From contig OX485803.1 of assembly GCA_950295325.1 (NCBI GenBank), positions 67,843,554 to 67,907,553 on the forward strand: a stretch of 64,000 bases of DNA, given 5' to 3'. Position numbers and translations under genes: made by a program. This document shows positions 1-11,614 of the stretch, in pieces (positions within the stretch are counted from its first letter, which is position 1; the number at the start of each line of letters is the position of its first letter). This stretch comes from Polytrichum commune (Eukaryota; Streptophyta; Polytrichopsida; Polytrichales; Polytrichaceae). The notes below the pieces were generated by a model. The model was not told where the DNA came from and made no database searches. It worked only from the letters and a program-made list of their open reading frames with translations.

Positions 1-223
1 ATCAAGAATCTCGATCCTTCAGCCGCAATAAGTGTTTACATCAAAAGCTTGCTGTCTACATGGAGGAATCAAGCATTTCGATAATTTCGCATCACAAGTG
101 TTCTGCGGATCAAGAGCTTGCAGTCTCCAAGAAATTTATCAAAAAAATTGATCGTAACGGATATGGGTGTTGAGATCAAGTCTAGTCCTAAGATAACAGT
201 GTGGAATTGGAGGTGGTACCTAC

Positions 224-2010
224 CTCAATGTAAAATTTTTTGCCACACTTGCGGCAGCCGAATGGCTTCTCGCCCTCGGAGTGTTTGCGGCCGTAGTGTC
301 GCCGAAGTTCGTACAGGCCGACGAACGTCTTCTTGCACTTGGGGCAGCGCGAGGGGATCTTCTTGTTTTGGCCCGCCTTGAGGGACGAGGTGAGAGTGGG
401 GAGCGTCATGAGGCCGCCGCGGTTGGCAGCGCTGCCATCCGTGTAATGCGTCTTGTGGTGCATCTTCATGGTCTGCGGATTCTTAAACGTCTTGGCGCAC
501 CCCTCGTGCCCGCACCGGAACGGCCGTCGGTTCTGGATCAACGCCACGGGCACAACGTCCGCCTCCATGTCCTCGTCCACGTTCAACTCCACCTTCTGTA
601 GTTAATTCACACATTCACTCAACTATTGTAGCTTCACATCATTTAAGTAAGTTCACACATCTGCAATGTCATCATCGTGACTCGACGAGCAACACATCAC
701 TGTTCCACGAACTTAATTATTCCTCATCATTATTTGCAAGAAACTAAAGCCTCGAAATCTAAGCCTTGGAATTGATGGACAATGAGAATCTAGTAAGCCT
801 TGAGATTCGAAAAAGTGAATATACAAGAAATTTAAGCCTGGATATATAACGCCTAGGATTGATGGACAGTGAGAATCTAAGATTTGAAACTAAGTCATGA
901 TTCAATTGGTGGCCAGCGAAAATGTAAGAAATATGAGTCTGGATATCTAAGCCCTGGAGTTGATTGATGGACAGTGAGAATCTAAGCCTTCAAAACTAAA
1001 CCTACAATTTGATGACAGTGAAAATGCAAGAAATCTGAGCCTCGAAATTGATGGGCGAGGATATTAAGTTCTGTCATGAAACTACGTATGGTTTCTAAAC
1101 AAGTGACTGGATGGACTTGAGCCTACTAGACTCGTGATGAACCAGGAACAACACCTTCAGTCTAACGCGGAGGAATCTGTAAGTTAAGGAGAGGATAGAG
1201 GAGCACCTGCAAATCAGCCTGGGGATGATCAGGGGGTGGGAGGGAGGCTAACGGTAGAGGCTGTGACTCAAACACTGAAGTGGGGGTTGTCACACCACTG
1301 GCTACTGCATCCATTCTCGGCAACTCAGATGCAACCACTTGTTGATGGCATTGCCCTTGGAAGGCCGAAAACAAGGTCCCCAACCCTAGTGAATCCGAGT
1401 GCTGCTGCTGCTGCTCAATGAAATGATGCAAGGGAGAGTAACAGCCTAAGGGTGCTGCTGGCTGCACCATGTTCTTAAGAGTGCTAACTAGGTTAGGGTG
1501 CATGACTGGAGTGCAACCAGTGAGTTGCTGCAGAAACTCGGAGGTTTCACCGCCCAGGAGGATGTCCTCATCAGTGGGGTACACAAGTTGGGGGTTGCCA
1601 TGAGTTGCTGAAGAAATTTGGTTGAGAGGGTTAACATGAGAACCACTTGAGGGGTGCGGGCTGAAGAAAGGTTGGGTGGAATTAATTGCAGAAGAAGTAA
1701 CGGTGGTGGTAGTGGTGGTGGTGGTAATGGTGGAGGAGCTGGAGGGTTGTAGCTGCTCCCAGCAGCAAGCTCCTGATGATGATGGTGACCCAAAATTGTT
1801 GTTGGGAGTGCTGTCAGCTCCATGATTATTGTTGTTGTCGTTGTTGTTGTTGTTGGTGTTGGTGAAGAGAGATTGCCCAGCCATGGTCACCGCCCCATTG
1901 TTGTCGATAGAGGTCCCAGCGCTCAAAACTTGGTGGTAGAATAAGCTTTGGTGAGGGTCGCTGATGTGAAAGCTGTGTAGATTGGAGCAGGGGGGTGGAG
2001 CCACTGCCAT
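224..2010 (-). CDS. C2H2 zinc-finger protein, 5' part (two exons; continues beyond the left edge)
   Basis: Likely nuclear DNA-binding protein. Exon 1 runs from an ATG at 2010 to 1207 (268 codons) and is rich in N, S, T and Q runs. It ends CAG|GTGCTC. Exon 2 runs 595 to 224 (124 codons), preceded by an acceptor (ctacag) and followed by a donor (GAG|GTAGGT). Both junctions are phase 0, so the exons join in frame across a 611-bp intron. Exon 2 has finger 1 (C-X4-C-X12-H-X3-H, after NRRPFRCG), finger 2 (C-X2-C-X12-H-X4-H, in the CPKCKKTF stretch) and the start of finger 3 (CRKCGKKFYIE), which is split by the next intron. The order and linkers look like a conserved plant C2H2 family, but I cannot name the orthologue. 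The frame is open upstream to an ATG at 2277, so the protein may be 89 residues longer; I prefer 2010 because the peptide after it (MAVAPPPCS) looks like a normal start. Confidence 0.85.
740..1070. repeat. Degenerate tandem repeat in the zinc-finger gene intron
   Basis: The intron (596-1206) contains several diverged copies of a unit of roughly 85-110 bases. Each has a core like ATTGATGGACAGTGAGAATC followed by words such as CAAGAAAT and TAAGCCT. Copies of the core lie near 770, 853, 963, 1009 and 1047. Confidence 0.7.
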
Positions 2011-2277
2011 GATGAAAAGCCACGCCGCAAAATTAAGGATTTCAATCGCAACTCTAGAATTTTCACAGGTGATCAAAATTCTGGGTAAATTCAGCTTGTT
2101 CAATTTTGGAATGTCATCATTAACCTGCTGGAAAACCAGCTCGCGAGCGTGATTGAAGAATTGATCTCTCTGCAAGTCTAACGCAGTCGAAAAATCGGTG
2201 GCAATCCTGTCTGGATTCTCAAGGTTTGCAGGGGGGTGACAAAGGATAGGCAGACTTCTAAACCTACTAGACTCCAA

Positions 2278-4500
2278 GCAGCAATTTAGTCTTTGTTTCT
2301 TTCTCGGCCATTTATGGTAAAGAGATCCGACACTTGTTCCTTTTGGAAAAAAATCTCGAAACAGTTACAGTACTCAAACCCAAAACCTTGATGAATCCAT
2401 AACCTTTTATATGCGGGACCACTACTGAACTTAAATTTCCATCATGGACACACACTCAAATGGCGATCTAAACTTGTACAACGCAAGTTCCCCCTTCCGC
2501 CGCCTTAAACTCCAACACTCACAACTCCGAAACCTAAGAGGAAGTCTAGAATTGATGCGAATTTTTTGATTACTTGTCAAACTCCCTGCTGCTAGACATA
2601 TGTAGATCTAGTGTAACTGCTCCTGTTCAGATCTACTCAACTTGAACTACCCTCTCATACAGAGACTTAGAATGCCAGCTAGACTTATGCGAACCTCCTT
2701 GGAGATCGGAACTACTCTCAGGGCCTTGCATTGTATTGCTTTTAACACTAGTACTAGCACTTAGCAACTCATGATCTCGATCACCAAGCTAACTTGCTCA
2801 AACTACTTGCAGCACACTTCTTCATCATCACAACTCATCACACCCTCCCTACCATTCTTAGTGAGTACTGATCCTCCTCTCTCCCTCTCCGAGACGCTAG
2901 AATGTCTCTCTGCAATATCTGGTAGTAGACACATATTTTGCACTCCGCCTCCGCAACTGGCATTCAAAATGTTGCTGCTGCTGCTTGATCTCCCAAGTCG
3001 ACGATTTGTGGAACAACTTTATGCATCTTCGGGTTACGCTAAGCTAAGCTAAGCTAATCTAGCTCAGATGCATTCCCTTCCGAGGTTGCCGAATGAAATG
3101 GAAGAGGAAGTTGGAATGCTCTTCTGTAGGCTCAACGATCATGGCAGACAAAGGCATCTAGATTCACAAACAAGGATACACTATTAGTTGGCGGAGCATC
3201 TATGAATATGATGAGTAAACTTTGGCACTGCAGGCCCACTGACACTGGGGCTCTCGGCCCCCTTGCTTACATTAGCAATTGCAAGGTTTCATCTGTCAGC
3301 TGGTGATGGCCCCACCTCCATAGCTCCACATCCCATACTATACCATACCAGAACCTATAACTAGCGGAGTCCCAATATAATTTCATCCTGCTCTAATTCG
3401 ATCGGCCAGCGATTACATTAAGCTAAGCCCGCCCCCTACACTGACACATCACGCGGTAGCATCTTGTAAAACCTCATCATCGACACATGCTGATCATCAC
3501 TCTAACTTAACAACAATAACAGCTTGGTGCTCATATATACTACTAAGTTCCTAAACTCACCAAACAGAGATTTCAGAGAGGCAGCTTAAAGGTAATGTGG
3601 GTGGTGTTCGGTTTATTTTTCATATTCTCCAACTTAATTCTACGCAACAAAACACGTGCGATTAGAAGACTACAATGAAGCATATTCAAACACTAGCTTA
3701 CAAATCAGATCTTGCATGATTTCGTTACGATGGTTACCGGAAGTGCATGTTTGTTGTTTCCTCGATTAAATAAGTAAGTCCTTCCAAGTGTGCTGGCTAT
3801 TGAGTGTGAAGTGATTAATCATATTTGAAGACGTAGTCCAATGCCTTGGAAACATGTGTCATTACGGTGTTTGTTCTTTGATTCTCACTTAACTACACAC
3901 CAATCAAATATATGTGTACAAATCAAGGAAAGTAACTAAACAACACCCACATGCCCTAAGTTGTTGTTGCAATAAAGCACCCACAACTGGTGGAGAATTT
4001 TAACAGAATTGGCAACGTGTTTGCCACGATCCACGCACATATAAGAAATTGTAATTGTGCTTAATTCAAGTAAGTTGCACCTGAAATACGTAAGTACTCT
4101 ACGAGACTAGTTCCACCTTGCATTTGTGCCCCAAGTTCATACAACTAAGTTAGAGGTTCCCCTAGCCATATAAACTCATCATGTGAGACGTAAACACATG
4201 GGGTTGTGAACAATTTCATCCCTAATATTATGTAAGACCATGTTAATTACTATAATATTCAAGAAAATCATCCGCTTTCAATCTTCAAAATGTGTTTACC
4301 TCCAAAGAATAGTTGCTAGTAGTATTTTCCTTTGTTAAAAAAACAAAGAAGAAGAAGAAATTATCTAAATAATACTTTTCAAAACATTGAACTTAAATAA
4401 ATTATAAAAATTACATGTTGTATCAATTTCAAATTTGGCATGTGTATCATTGAGATGGTTATGTATGCATGATAATTAATTTTGAATACAATATTCATCT
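2278..4500. other. Upstream region of the zinc-finger gene, no gene recognised
   Basis: No convincing coding frame. It must hold the promoter and 5' leader of the minus-strand zinc-finger gene. A short AAGCT tandem run is at about 3038-3057. The stretch beyond 3.6 kb becomes AT-rich like the repeat-derived sequence to its right. Confidence 0.5.
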
Positions 4501-4509
4501 TTGATGAAC

Positions 4510-4700
4510 TAAATGACAAATTTTTAACAATGGGCATGGTACCATTTCAACAATGTGCATGGATTTCATAGGGCCAATTGAGCCAACAATGCGTTATGTG
4601 CATAATCGTTATATACCAGTAATCATTGAATATGTCAAAAAGTGGGTAGAGGCTAAAGCCTTATTGACATGGTGTGTTGCATATCATAATCATTTGATCA
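4510..4700 (+). pseudogene. Ty3/gypsy integrase core fragment
   Basis: The frame reads MDFIGPIEPTM, then NRYIPVIIEYVKKWVEAKAL. This matches the beginning of the gypsy-type integrase catalytic core, where the first catalytic Asp sits in W-x-x-DFIGP and is followed by (Y/R)YI-x-x-x-x-DY-x-x-KW-x-EA. The Asp of DFIGP is present. Similarity fades after the KWVEAKAL block and no RT, RNase H or LTR was found nearby, so this is an isolated scrap. Confidence 0.7.
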
Positions 4701-4849
4701 AAGAGAGTAAGTTGAGAAAAAATGACCATTTGCATGAAAGTAGTTGTTACAAAATAAATTTGAGAATTAGAGATATATTTGTCTTCCATATTCAAAACTA
4801 TGCATTTGGCAGTCAAAAATAAAAACAAAAAAATCATAATCATTGTACA

Positions 4850-5640
4850 CGTGTAAATTGTCTTAACAAGAACTTGTATAAATCACAAGTGCATTTATAG
4901 AAGAAGAAGAGCAAATGATCAGAGATAGATAGAACCTCCGGTCCCTTTTTGCAAGGGGCCGGCGTGAATAAAGTGTCCATTCGTAATGCCAATGACCCGA
5001 TGCCCGCAAATGATCACAAATATATGTTGTAACTCCTTCAACTCGATGGATAGCTAAGAGAAGGGTTCATCCTCACATGTGCCCATGCCACCCAACATAA
5101 CCACAAATTTGTTAAGATTCGCGCATTTGGTGTTTATGACCACATTTGTATATGGTTGATTATTGTTGTGATGACCGCAATTTGTAATTTTAATTTTTAA
5201 TTTTTGAACAATGCATAAGCCCAAATTTACTTAAGTCTTGGTTAGAAGCATACACAAGGTTTCTTTAGATGAACACAACTTCTTATTGCATTGACAACTA
5301 CATTGATTCTCCCAATCAGAGCATGTGATACCGATTTCTAAAACACATACTATTTTGGCAAGTCTCAAAATTAGCAAGGACAATTTTTTTTGATAAGTGA
5401 AACTAAATTCATGAATACATGCTCATTTACCATACATTTCAAGAAAAATTAGTTTGCGCTCTCAAGTGTAAAAAAAATGCAAAAGTGAATAGTGCTAGGC
5501 TGAATAGTGTTGGTACTTTCAGTGAGTAGTGTTGCTATGGATACTAGTATTTTCATAGAATAGTATTGGGATGAACAAAGCTTCCTAGATCTTTTGGTGA
5601 CACTAATTTCATAGTACAAAAATTTAGTATCACCTTCATT
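4850..5640. other. AT-rich stretch without a gene
   Basis: Only short ORFs with no recognisable protein content. It ends at the target duplication of the next MITE. Confidence 0.5.
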
Positions 5641-5648
5641 AATTTCCC

Positions 5649-6056
5649 CACGGGGAGGTCACTCCATTGTCAAGTTGAACACCACGTGCGAACAAAAAAA
5701 AATATAAAATAATATAAAGCATCACCAAAATGGGTCAAAATTTTATCAATTTTTTTTCATGAGTAGATATACAGGGTATCTATTACATAGTAAAAAATGG
5801 TAACCAAATTTGATGATTTTTTTTCTTCTAAAACATATTGTTTCTAACTAGAATGATGCATAATTGAACTAAAACGAATACTAAAAAAAATGAAGATGAC
5901 TAAATCTTTTTTAAATGTACAAAGGATACTATCAATGGTTATGTATATGTAAAAAAAATATCATAAATTTTGAAATGATCTATGGCATGTAATATAGGGG
6001 TAGCAAACTTTGTTTGCATGTGGTGTTCAACTTGACAATGGAGTGACCTCCCCGTG
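5649..6056. mobile_element. MITE with ~48-bp TIRs and perfect 8-bp target duplication
   Basis: The ends are inverted copies starting CACGGGGAGGTCACTCC and running on through TTGTCAAGTTGAACACCAC, matching over about 45 of 48 bases (5649-5696 versus 6009-6056). The element is flanked on both sides by AATTTCCC (5641-5648 and 6057-6064), an exact 8-bp direct repeat. Eight-base duplications are typical of hAT-superfamily elements. The 408-bp body is AT-rich and has no ORF, so it is non-autonomous. Confidence 0.9.
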
Positions 6057-6340
6057 AATTTCCCACATGCACTATTTGCCCTCCCTCACTAATTGGGATA
6101 ACTAGTGTAGTACAAAGTTAATTTACTTCAACAAGTATAAACATGGTCATATATGCTAACATTTCTCTATCTATGAGCAAGGTGGGTGTTATTTTATGCA
6201 CCTTTTTTTATTACATGAGGTAAGATGCAAGATATAAATGTGTTCGGGTCCTATTATCTCTTTACCCTTATAAAAAATCACATACAAACTAAAAGTCGTC
6301 TGCAATCATAAGAAATCTAGCAAATGGTCCAAAGCCTATT

Positions 6341-6706
6341 TTGAACTTCATGTTGTTTCTTTATAGCCTAGGTTGCAACTAATATTCATCCATAAGTGAT
6401 CTCATCTTATTAAATGACAACATAGATGTCTTTGATCCTAATTGAGCCTTGAGGCATATTTTTTGAACTTCATGTTGTTTCTTTATAGCCTAGGTTGCAA
6501 CTAATATTCATCCATAGGTGATCTCATCTTATTAAATGACAACATAGATGTCTTTGATCCTAATTGAGCCTTGAGGCATATTTTTTGAACTTCATGTTGT
6601 TTCTTTATAGCCTAGGTTGCAACTAATATTCATCCATAAGTGATCTCATCTTATTAAATGACAACATAGATGTCTTTAATCCTATTTAAGCCTTGAGGCA
6701 TATTTG
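6341..6706. repeat. 122-bp tandem repeat, three copies
   Basis: The phrase TTGAACTTCATGTTG recurs at 6341, 6463 and 6585, an exact 122-base period. The first two copies are almost identical and the third has a few differences near its end. No coding content. Confidence 0.95.
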
Positions 6707-6910
6707 GATTGATCTCATGACATCATATGTGATAATTAAAAGTTGTTGATTTATATGATGGCAGGTGCAATAACTTAAGAGTTACTGATGTATATGACAA
6801 CAAACACAATAACTAAGAGTTATTAGATTACATGACCGCAAATGTAATATCTAGTATAAGTACTGAGATAATTCTAGGGGCCACTTATAAATGAGGAGAT
6901 AGGCAACCTT

Positions 6911-6932
6911 AGAGAGAGAGAGAGAGAGAGAG
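6911..6932. repeat. (GA)n microsatellite
   Basis: Uninterrupted GA dinucleotide run of about 22 bases. Confidence 0.95.
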
Positions 6933-6939
6933 TCGAATG

Positions 6940-7840
6940 GGATGTACTCCAATTGAGTCAATCATAAACTTGTAGGGGGTATATTTTGAATGCTAAGTCG
7001 CTTTTGAATGTATTTACCTGGTTTGCAACTAAGAAATTGTAATTATAACCTAACTCAAGTATTAATGACACCAACATCCGTAAGCATTGCGGCATACAAC
7101 TAACAAAGTTTGATAACATCTTGGAATTTGTTTGATGGTCCCCTTGGTTTAACGATGAGACCACCCAAATAGGTTGTCTCAACAAAATTAATGATGATTG
7201 TTTGCTTGCTATTATGTCCAATGACCAAGGCTTTTAAAATGTGATGTGGAATTCTCTCTATCATGGCTCCAGACCAAGAGGCCATGACCATGGGAAACCC
7301 TCAATCATGTTTACTCTCCACCCTTGGTCACTATTGCAAGCAGGCACATAGAGATTATCTAGTCGCAATGATTTATATAACCAAACGAAAAATGCCTAGT
7401 AACCGCTCCAACAAGTCTTTATGCATTTGTGTCCAAAGTTCACACAACCATGTAAAGTCAAGCTCATTTGGAGGGATTGAAAAAGTGTGAACTGTGAAGT
7501 CAAATTCCATAGACAACATATAGTTGTAATGTGCATTTCAAAATGAATGAAACATGTTGAAAAAAAAGTATTCCAAATGTGTTGAAACGTTTTGAAACAC
7601 ATGAATCTCATGGGAAAAAACTAGAGTATGTTATAAGCTCTAGGATTGCAATGCATCATTTGTACAAAGCCCTTACAAGGCTAAAGTATGGTTTTTTGCG
7701 AGAATGAGCATGAGGTCATCATAAATGTCAAACCCTTGTGAACCATAAGAAATTAAATCATCTTAACTACTCAAATGGTCATCATGACTACCAATTTTGA
7801 AATCATCATCATCATCATCATCATAAGTGTTGCTTTCCAA
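6940..7840. other. No gene recognised
   Basis: Short overlapping ORFs on both strands, none recognisable. An (ATC)n run lies at about 7804-7824. Confidence 0.5.
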
Positions 7841-7845
7841 ATCGC

Positions 7846-8644
7846 TTATTGCAAGAAAAAACTTTGGCTTGAAGTAGACATTTCTTGAAATTGAGATTCA
7901 TTTGTTGAAGCTTGCATGGTCAAAACTTCACTCAAACTCTTAGATTCCCATTTCCATGGCACACGTTGAGATGGCCAAGCTCTTTCTTCATACAAGAAAG
8001 AGTAATGATCTTTACTTTCCAACCGAGAAGACAAAGAAGGAACCTTGGTAATGTCAATTTCATCAAGATTTAGTACGTGAATGGCATCATCTATTCCCAT
8101 GCTCTCCAACATCCTCAAGTTCGTTTGAATAAAAACCAACTTTTTCATTTGAGAGAAGGATAACATGTTGCATCTTTTAGTTTGTACCAAGTTGAAGGTC
8201 GTCCAATTCTACTCACTCACAAAGGAACAACAATCTTATGATAACACATGTAATGCCGTATATATGCTGTAAATGTAGCATTTGTTTCCCATACTTTTCC
8301 CACCAAGAAACACGTCTCAATGTTGGTTCTCTCAAAATAGCTTCTCCTCTAGAAAAATGTCTTTCTTTGTGTAAACACTTTAGAAGAGAATCTTCCAGCT
8401 CATTCTTCATAATAGAATCAACACATACCATATCCAAATATGCACTCCATCCATCTTGTAGAAGAGGGGAAATAATGCTAAATTCAAACTCCACAATGGG
8501 TGCAATATTTGAGATACCATATGCAGAGGATGTTGGAGCCAACTCCATCTCGATGTTAATTTGTCCTTCACCTAGGAAACATAGGAGCAACACATGCACA
8601 ACCTCAACAAAATTCGAAACCCTAAACCCATACTCTTGTTTCAA
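7846..8644 (-). pseudogene. hAT transposase C-terminal region (decayed)
   Basis: Two open pieces lie in different frames. The upstream piece (8644-8213) contains FSRGEAILREPTLRRVSWWEK-like sequence followed by YGKQMLHLQHI. The downstream piece (8190-7846) reads VQTKRCNMLSFSQMKKLVFI then QTNLRML. This is the layout of the hAT dimerisation domain: a P-x-x-WW segment, a VLS...S...CERNWS segment, then K(K)RN-L...L-V-x-x-x-NLRL. The middle segment survives only in another frame and has TAA and TAG stops, so the gene is broken by a frameshift and stops between 8190 and 8260. The N-terminal BED finger and catalytic region were not found. Confidence 0.75.
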
Positions 8645-8769
8645 AACACCAATCGAAACGAATGTTTCTATTCATTTCAAAACGGACAAAAAATGTGTTT
8701 CATTACAATTATGAGAAATAACAACCCTAAAATTGACCAAGTAATTATAAACCTTATTGTAGGGAGTAA

Positions 8770-9122
8770 GGGCCGGTTCACACTATGGCCAAACTTTGAG
8801 AGGAGAAGCGTTTGGACCAATGAAAATGCATAAATGTCCAAAGTCCGTCCTCTCGGCCTTCACACTAGAGGCCGAAGTCCAAAGGACGTCGCCTCCAAAA
8901 GAGCCTAGGTGGCAGTACTTTTAGGAAGTTATGGCGCCAAGAGTTCGGCCTCTCAAGCCAAGTTTGGGTTGAGCAAAATGCTCGACCCAAACTTCCGTCG
9001 AGAGGCCGATCTTTTTTTTCATTAAAATATTCAAAATCTGAATATAGCTTCTCCTCTCGACATAGTTTGGTCCAGAAAAGTGACGCTTCTCCTCTCGACT
9101 TGGGCATAGTGTGAACTGGCCC
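8770..9122. mobile_element. MITE with ~40-bp TIRs (GGGCCRGTTCACACT type)
   Basis: Left end GGGCCGGTTCACACTATGG and right end (reverse complement) GGGCCAGTTCACACTATGC; both continue into GAGAGGAGAAGCG, about 40 bp of inverted repeat. A second, internal hairpin is formed by GGCCTCTC...GAGAGGCC arms around 8943-9008. The ends resemble PIF/Harbinger MITEs. The expected 3-bp duplication is weak (TAA at 8767-8769 versus CAA at 9123-9125). No ORF of its own. Confidence 0.8.
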
Positions 9123-9129
9123 CAAGTTT

Positions 9130-11000
9130 TCAGTAGAGTCGGCACTCCTCATGGCTCATGGACCATGACGGACATGTTTAGGGTTGGGCCTTAAGTGGCT
9201 TGTTTTCTTGATTGGACCCCTATATATTTAATTGGTATGTGATTTGGTGAGGATCAAAGAGCAAACATCATAAAGACACATGTTTAAAAGAGATTGGACT
9301 ATGCCTTCAAATATCATAACTACTTGACATTGAATAGTGAACACAATTGGGAGGACCTAACAAACACACTTGTACTTCCAATAAGCCATTACCACATCAA
9401 GGGAGGTTAGATTTTCAATCCATTTTTTCCCATATTTTTCATAGTAGATTTGCAAATGATACACGTGTTTTGTAGTGGAAATCTAATTCGTGGAAGCTGG
9501 AGAACATGAAAAATGAATCAAATAAAACCCACATACATGAGTGGAATTGGTAGCCTTTGGAAATCTGGAACACAAGTTAAAATCATTCTAATGAACTACA
9601 ATGATATGTGCAATTAATAGGTTGCCTTTGCAAATAAGTCACCTCTTTACCCATGCAAATTACCATTGCTCAAAATCAAATTACGAATACTCATAGCTTT
9701 GTTTATCAACCCACGTGGCAACCACAGTGAGAACATATTTCATTTATAATGTTATTGTAGTAAAAAATATCAAAAATACTGTGGAATATCAATAAATTAG
9801 AGTCAGGCAACCTAATTGCACATATTAGCATACACAACAATCCTTAAATCGTGCAACTGAAGAGGGTCATCAATACTTAGGCTTGATATCCAAACACCCC
9901 ATTCTTTTGGCACTTACTTATAGCCTCCCCACACAAGCTGGTGGTGAGGCCAGTCAGAGGCTCCCACCAGGAGGGGTGAATTTTTAAATAACTTTACAAC
10001 AATGTCATCGACTGGTCGCATCTGTCCTGCCACTCGCTCGTTCGCTGATGCGCAAGGTAATTCGCACTACATAATATTGAGCGAGATAATTTCGCACTTC
10101 TAGATAATTTCAAGCGAGATAAATCACTACGTTTTCACCTTCGCAATGAGTGACTCTACATAGAGGCCACAAAACTCATCTCTCTCCATAGCTACACTGA
10201 ATATGATACCTAGGTATACGACTTTTCGGCAAAGAGACCGAAGGGGGACTTCATTGAACGAGGATAAGTAATAACGTCAGTATGCTAAGTTCTGAATGAG
10301 AAGATGTGGATGAGAAGAACCTCTCTCCTCACCTAGAGTATAGGCTCTAGAAAGAGCACAATTAATGACTAATTTCCAAAACCTTGATTAATGAACCCAT
10401 TGAAGGCTATAAAAAAAAGCTGCGGTATAATAATAATTTGGCACTCAAGTGCATTATCCGCACTTGGACTCGTAGCTTCCCGGATCGATGCCACCTCAGG
10501 CCCACTCAAACCCTAGAAACATACTCCGAGGCCCATCACATTGTAACATGTTCGTCCATTGCTGAGTGGGCCAACTTCGAACCCTCCGACTCACCAAACT
10601 ATCTTGTTACTTTTTATTGATTAACATCATTGAAGTTGTGTTGTGTCATCATAACTGAAGACCTGATCAAAGGCCTCACCACATGGCCGGCAGTTAATAT
10701 TTAGCTGCAATTGTGGTGAGTCACAGCAACAAAAGAACCGGATATTAATCCCGCCCACTTTTCTGGAAATCGTCCAGCGGCCAAAAATCCATGGGAAAAT
10801 TTCAAGACACCTGTGGGGATCATGATTTGGTGCAATTAATTGGCATGCACAAGTTTAATTGTAAACCCACAAAGTCCTCAACAAGCGGCTCTACAAACGC
10901 TACTACTGTGACTATTTCCTGGTAATATGGGCAAGAGGGGATCCTTGCATAAGAAAAAGAATCACTAACATTGGCATTATTACCGACGTGAATTCTGATT
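9130..11000. other. No gene recognised
   Basis: AT-rich sequence with only short, unrecognisable ORFs; the longest is 78 codons at 10384-10620. Confidence 0.5.
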
Positions 11001-11017
11001 TTCTTGGTTTTGTTGCG

Positions 11018-11226
11018 TTTTTTTTTTTTTTTTTTTTAAAAAAAAATTTTAGTGAGATAGAAGGCCGACAAGCCAATGCCAAAGCACAGGATGCAGTTGA
11101 TCACCTGGAAAGTTTTTCATCAAGTAGAGAGGAGATTTCACAGCCGGGATTCGAACCGCCAACCTCTTCCTTGAGATTTGGGTATCTCTCCACCATCATC
11201 CGGTAGTTTAAGGTCATCTCGGACCC
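11018..11226 (-). mobile_element. tRNA-like SINE with poly(A) tail and 15-bp target duplication
   Basis: On the minus strand the element has an internal Pol III B-box-like word GGTTCGAATCCC (plus positions 11146-11157), a body, and a terminal segment GGCTTGTCGGCCTTCTATC. It ends in a homopurine tail seen on the plus strand as a long T run (11018-11037). The flanks are TGGTTTTGTTGCGTT (11005-11019) and TGGTCTTGTTGCGTT (11227-11241), a 14/15 direct repeat. The left copy overlaps the tail by two bases. It has not kept a full tRNA fold, so it is not a tRNA gene. Confidence 0.85.
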
Positions 11227-11614
11227 TGGTCTTGTTGCGTTCAAGAGCCTCTTTGGTGCATGATGGGGTATACTGTCTACTTTGAAGTAGGTGGGTTCTA
11301 AATTTTGAGTGTTGTGTTGACATATCGAATGCCCCTATTGGGGGAGGGGGTTGTAATATGTTTGTTTAGAACAGGGTATGTGAGATACTTGATAGTTATT
11401 TGGTGTGTTATTTTCATTGGTTGCTATCAAAAAAAAAAGTAACCTCATCACTACACTATACACAACAATTAGGGAGTGTGAGAAATTAGCGAAGGTGATA
11501 TTGAATTACTTCACGTTATGAATTAGTGCCACCAAAAGATCCTAGATCTAAGACCAGAAATCATCATTCATCTCAACACTTGGCACTATTCATTAAATGT
11601 ATCGGCACTTGGCA

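Noticed and set aside
1488-2023. Alternative ORFs of 111 and 65 codons overlapping the zinc-finger exon 1
   Set aside because: They are frame shadows of the Asn/Gln/Ser-rich exon.
11146-11157. tRNA gene at the GGTTCGAATCCC word
   Set aside because: No acceptor stem or cloverleaf could be traced; the tail and target duplication show a SINE.
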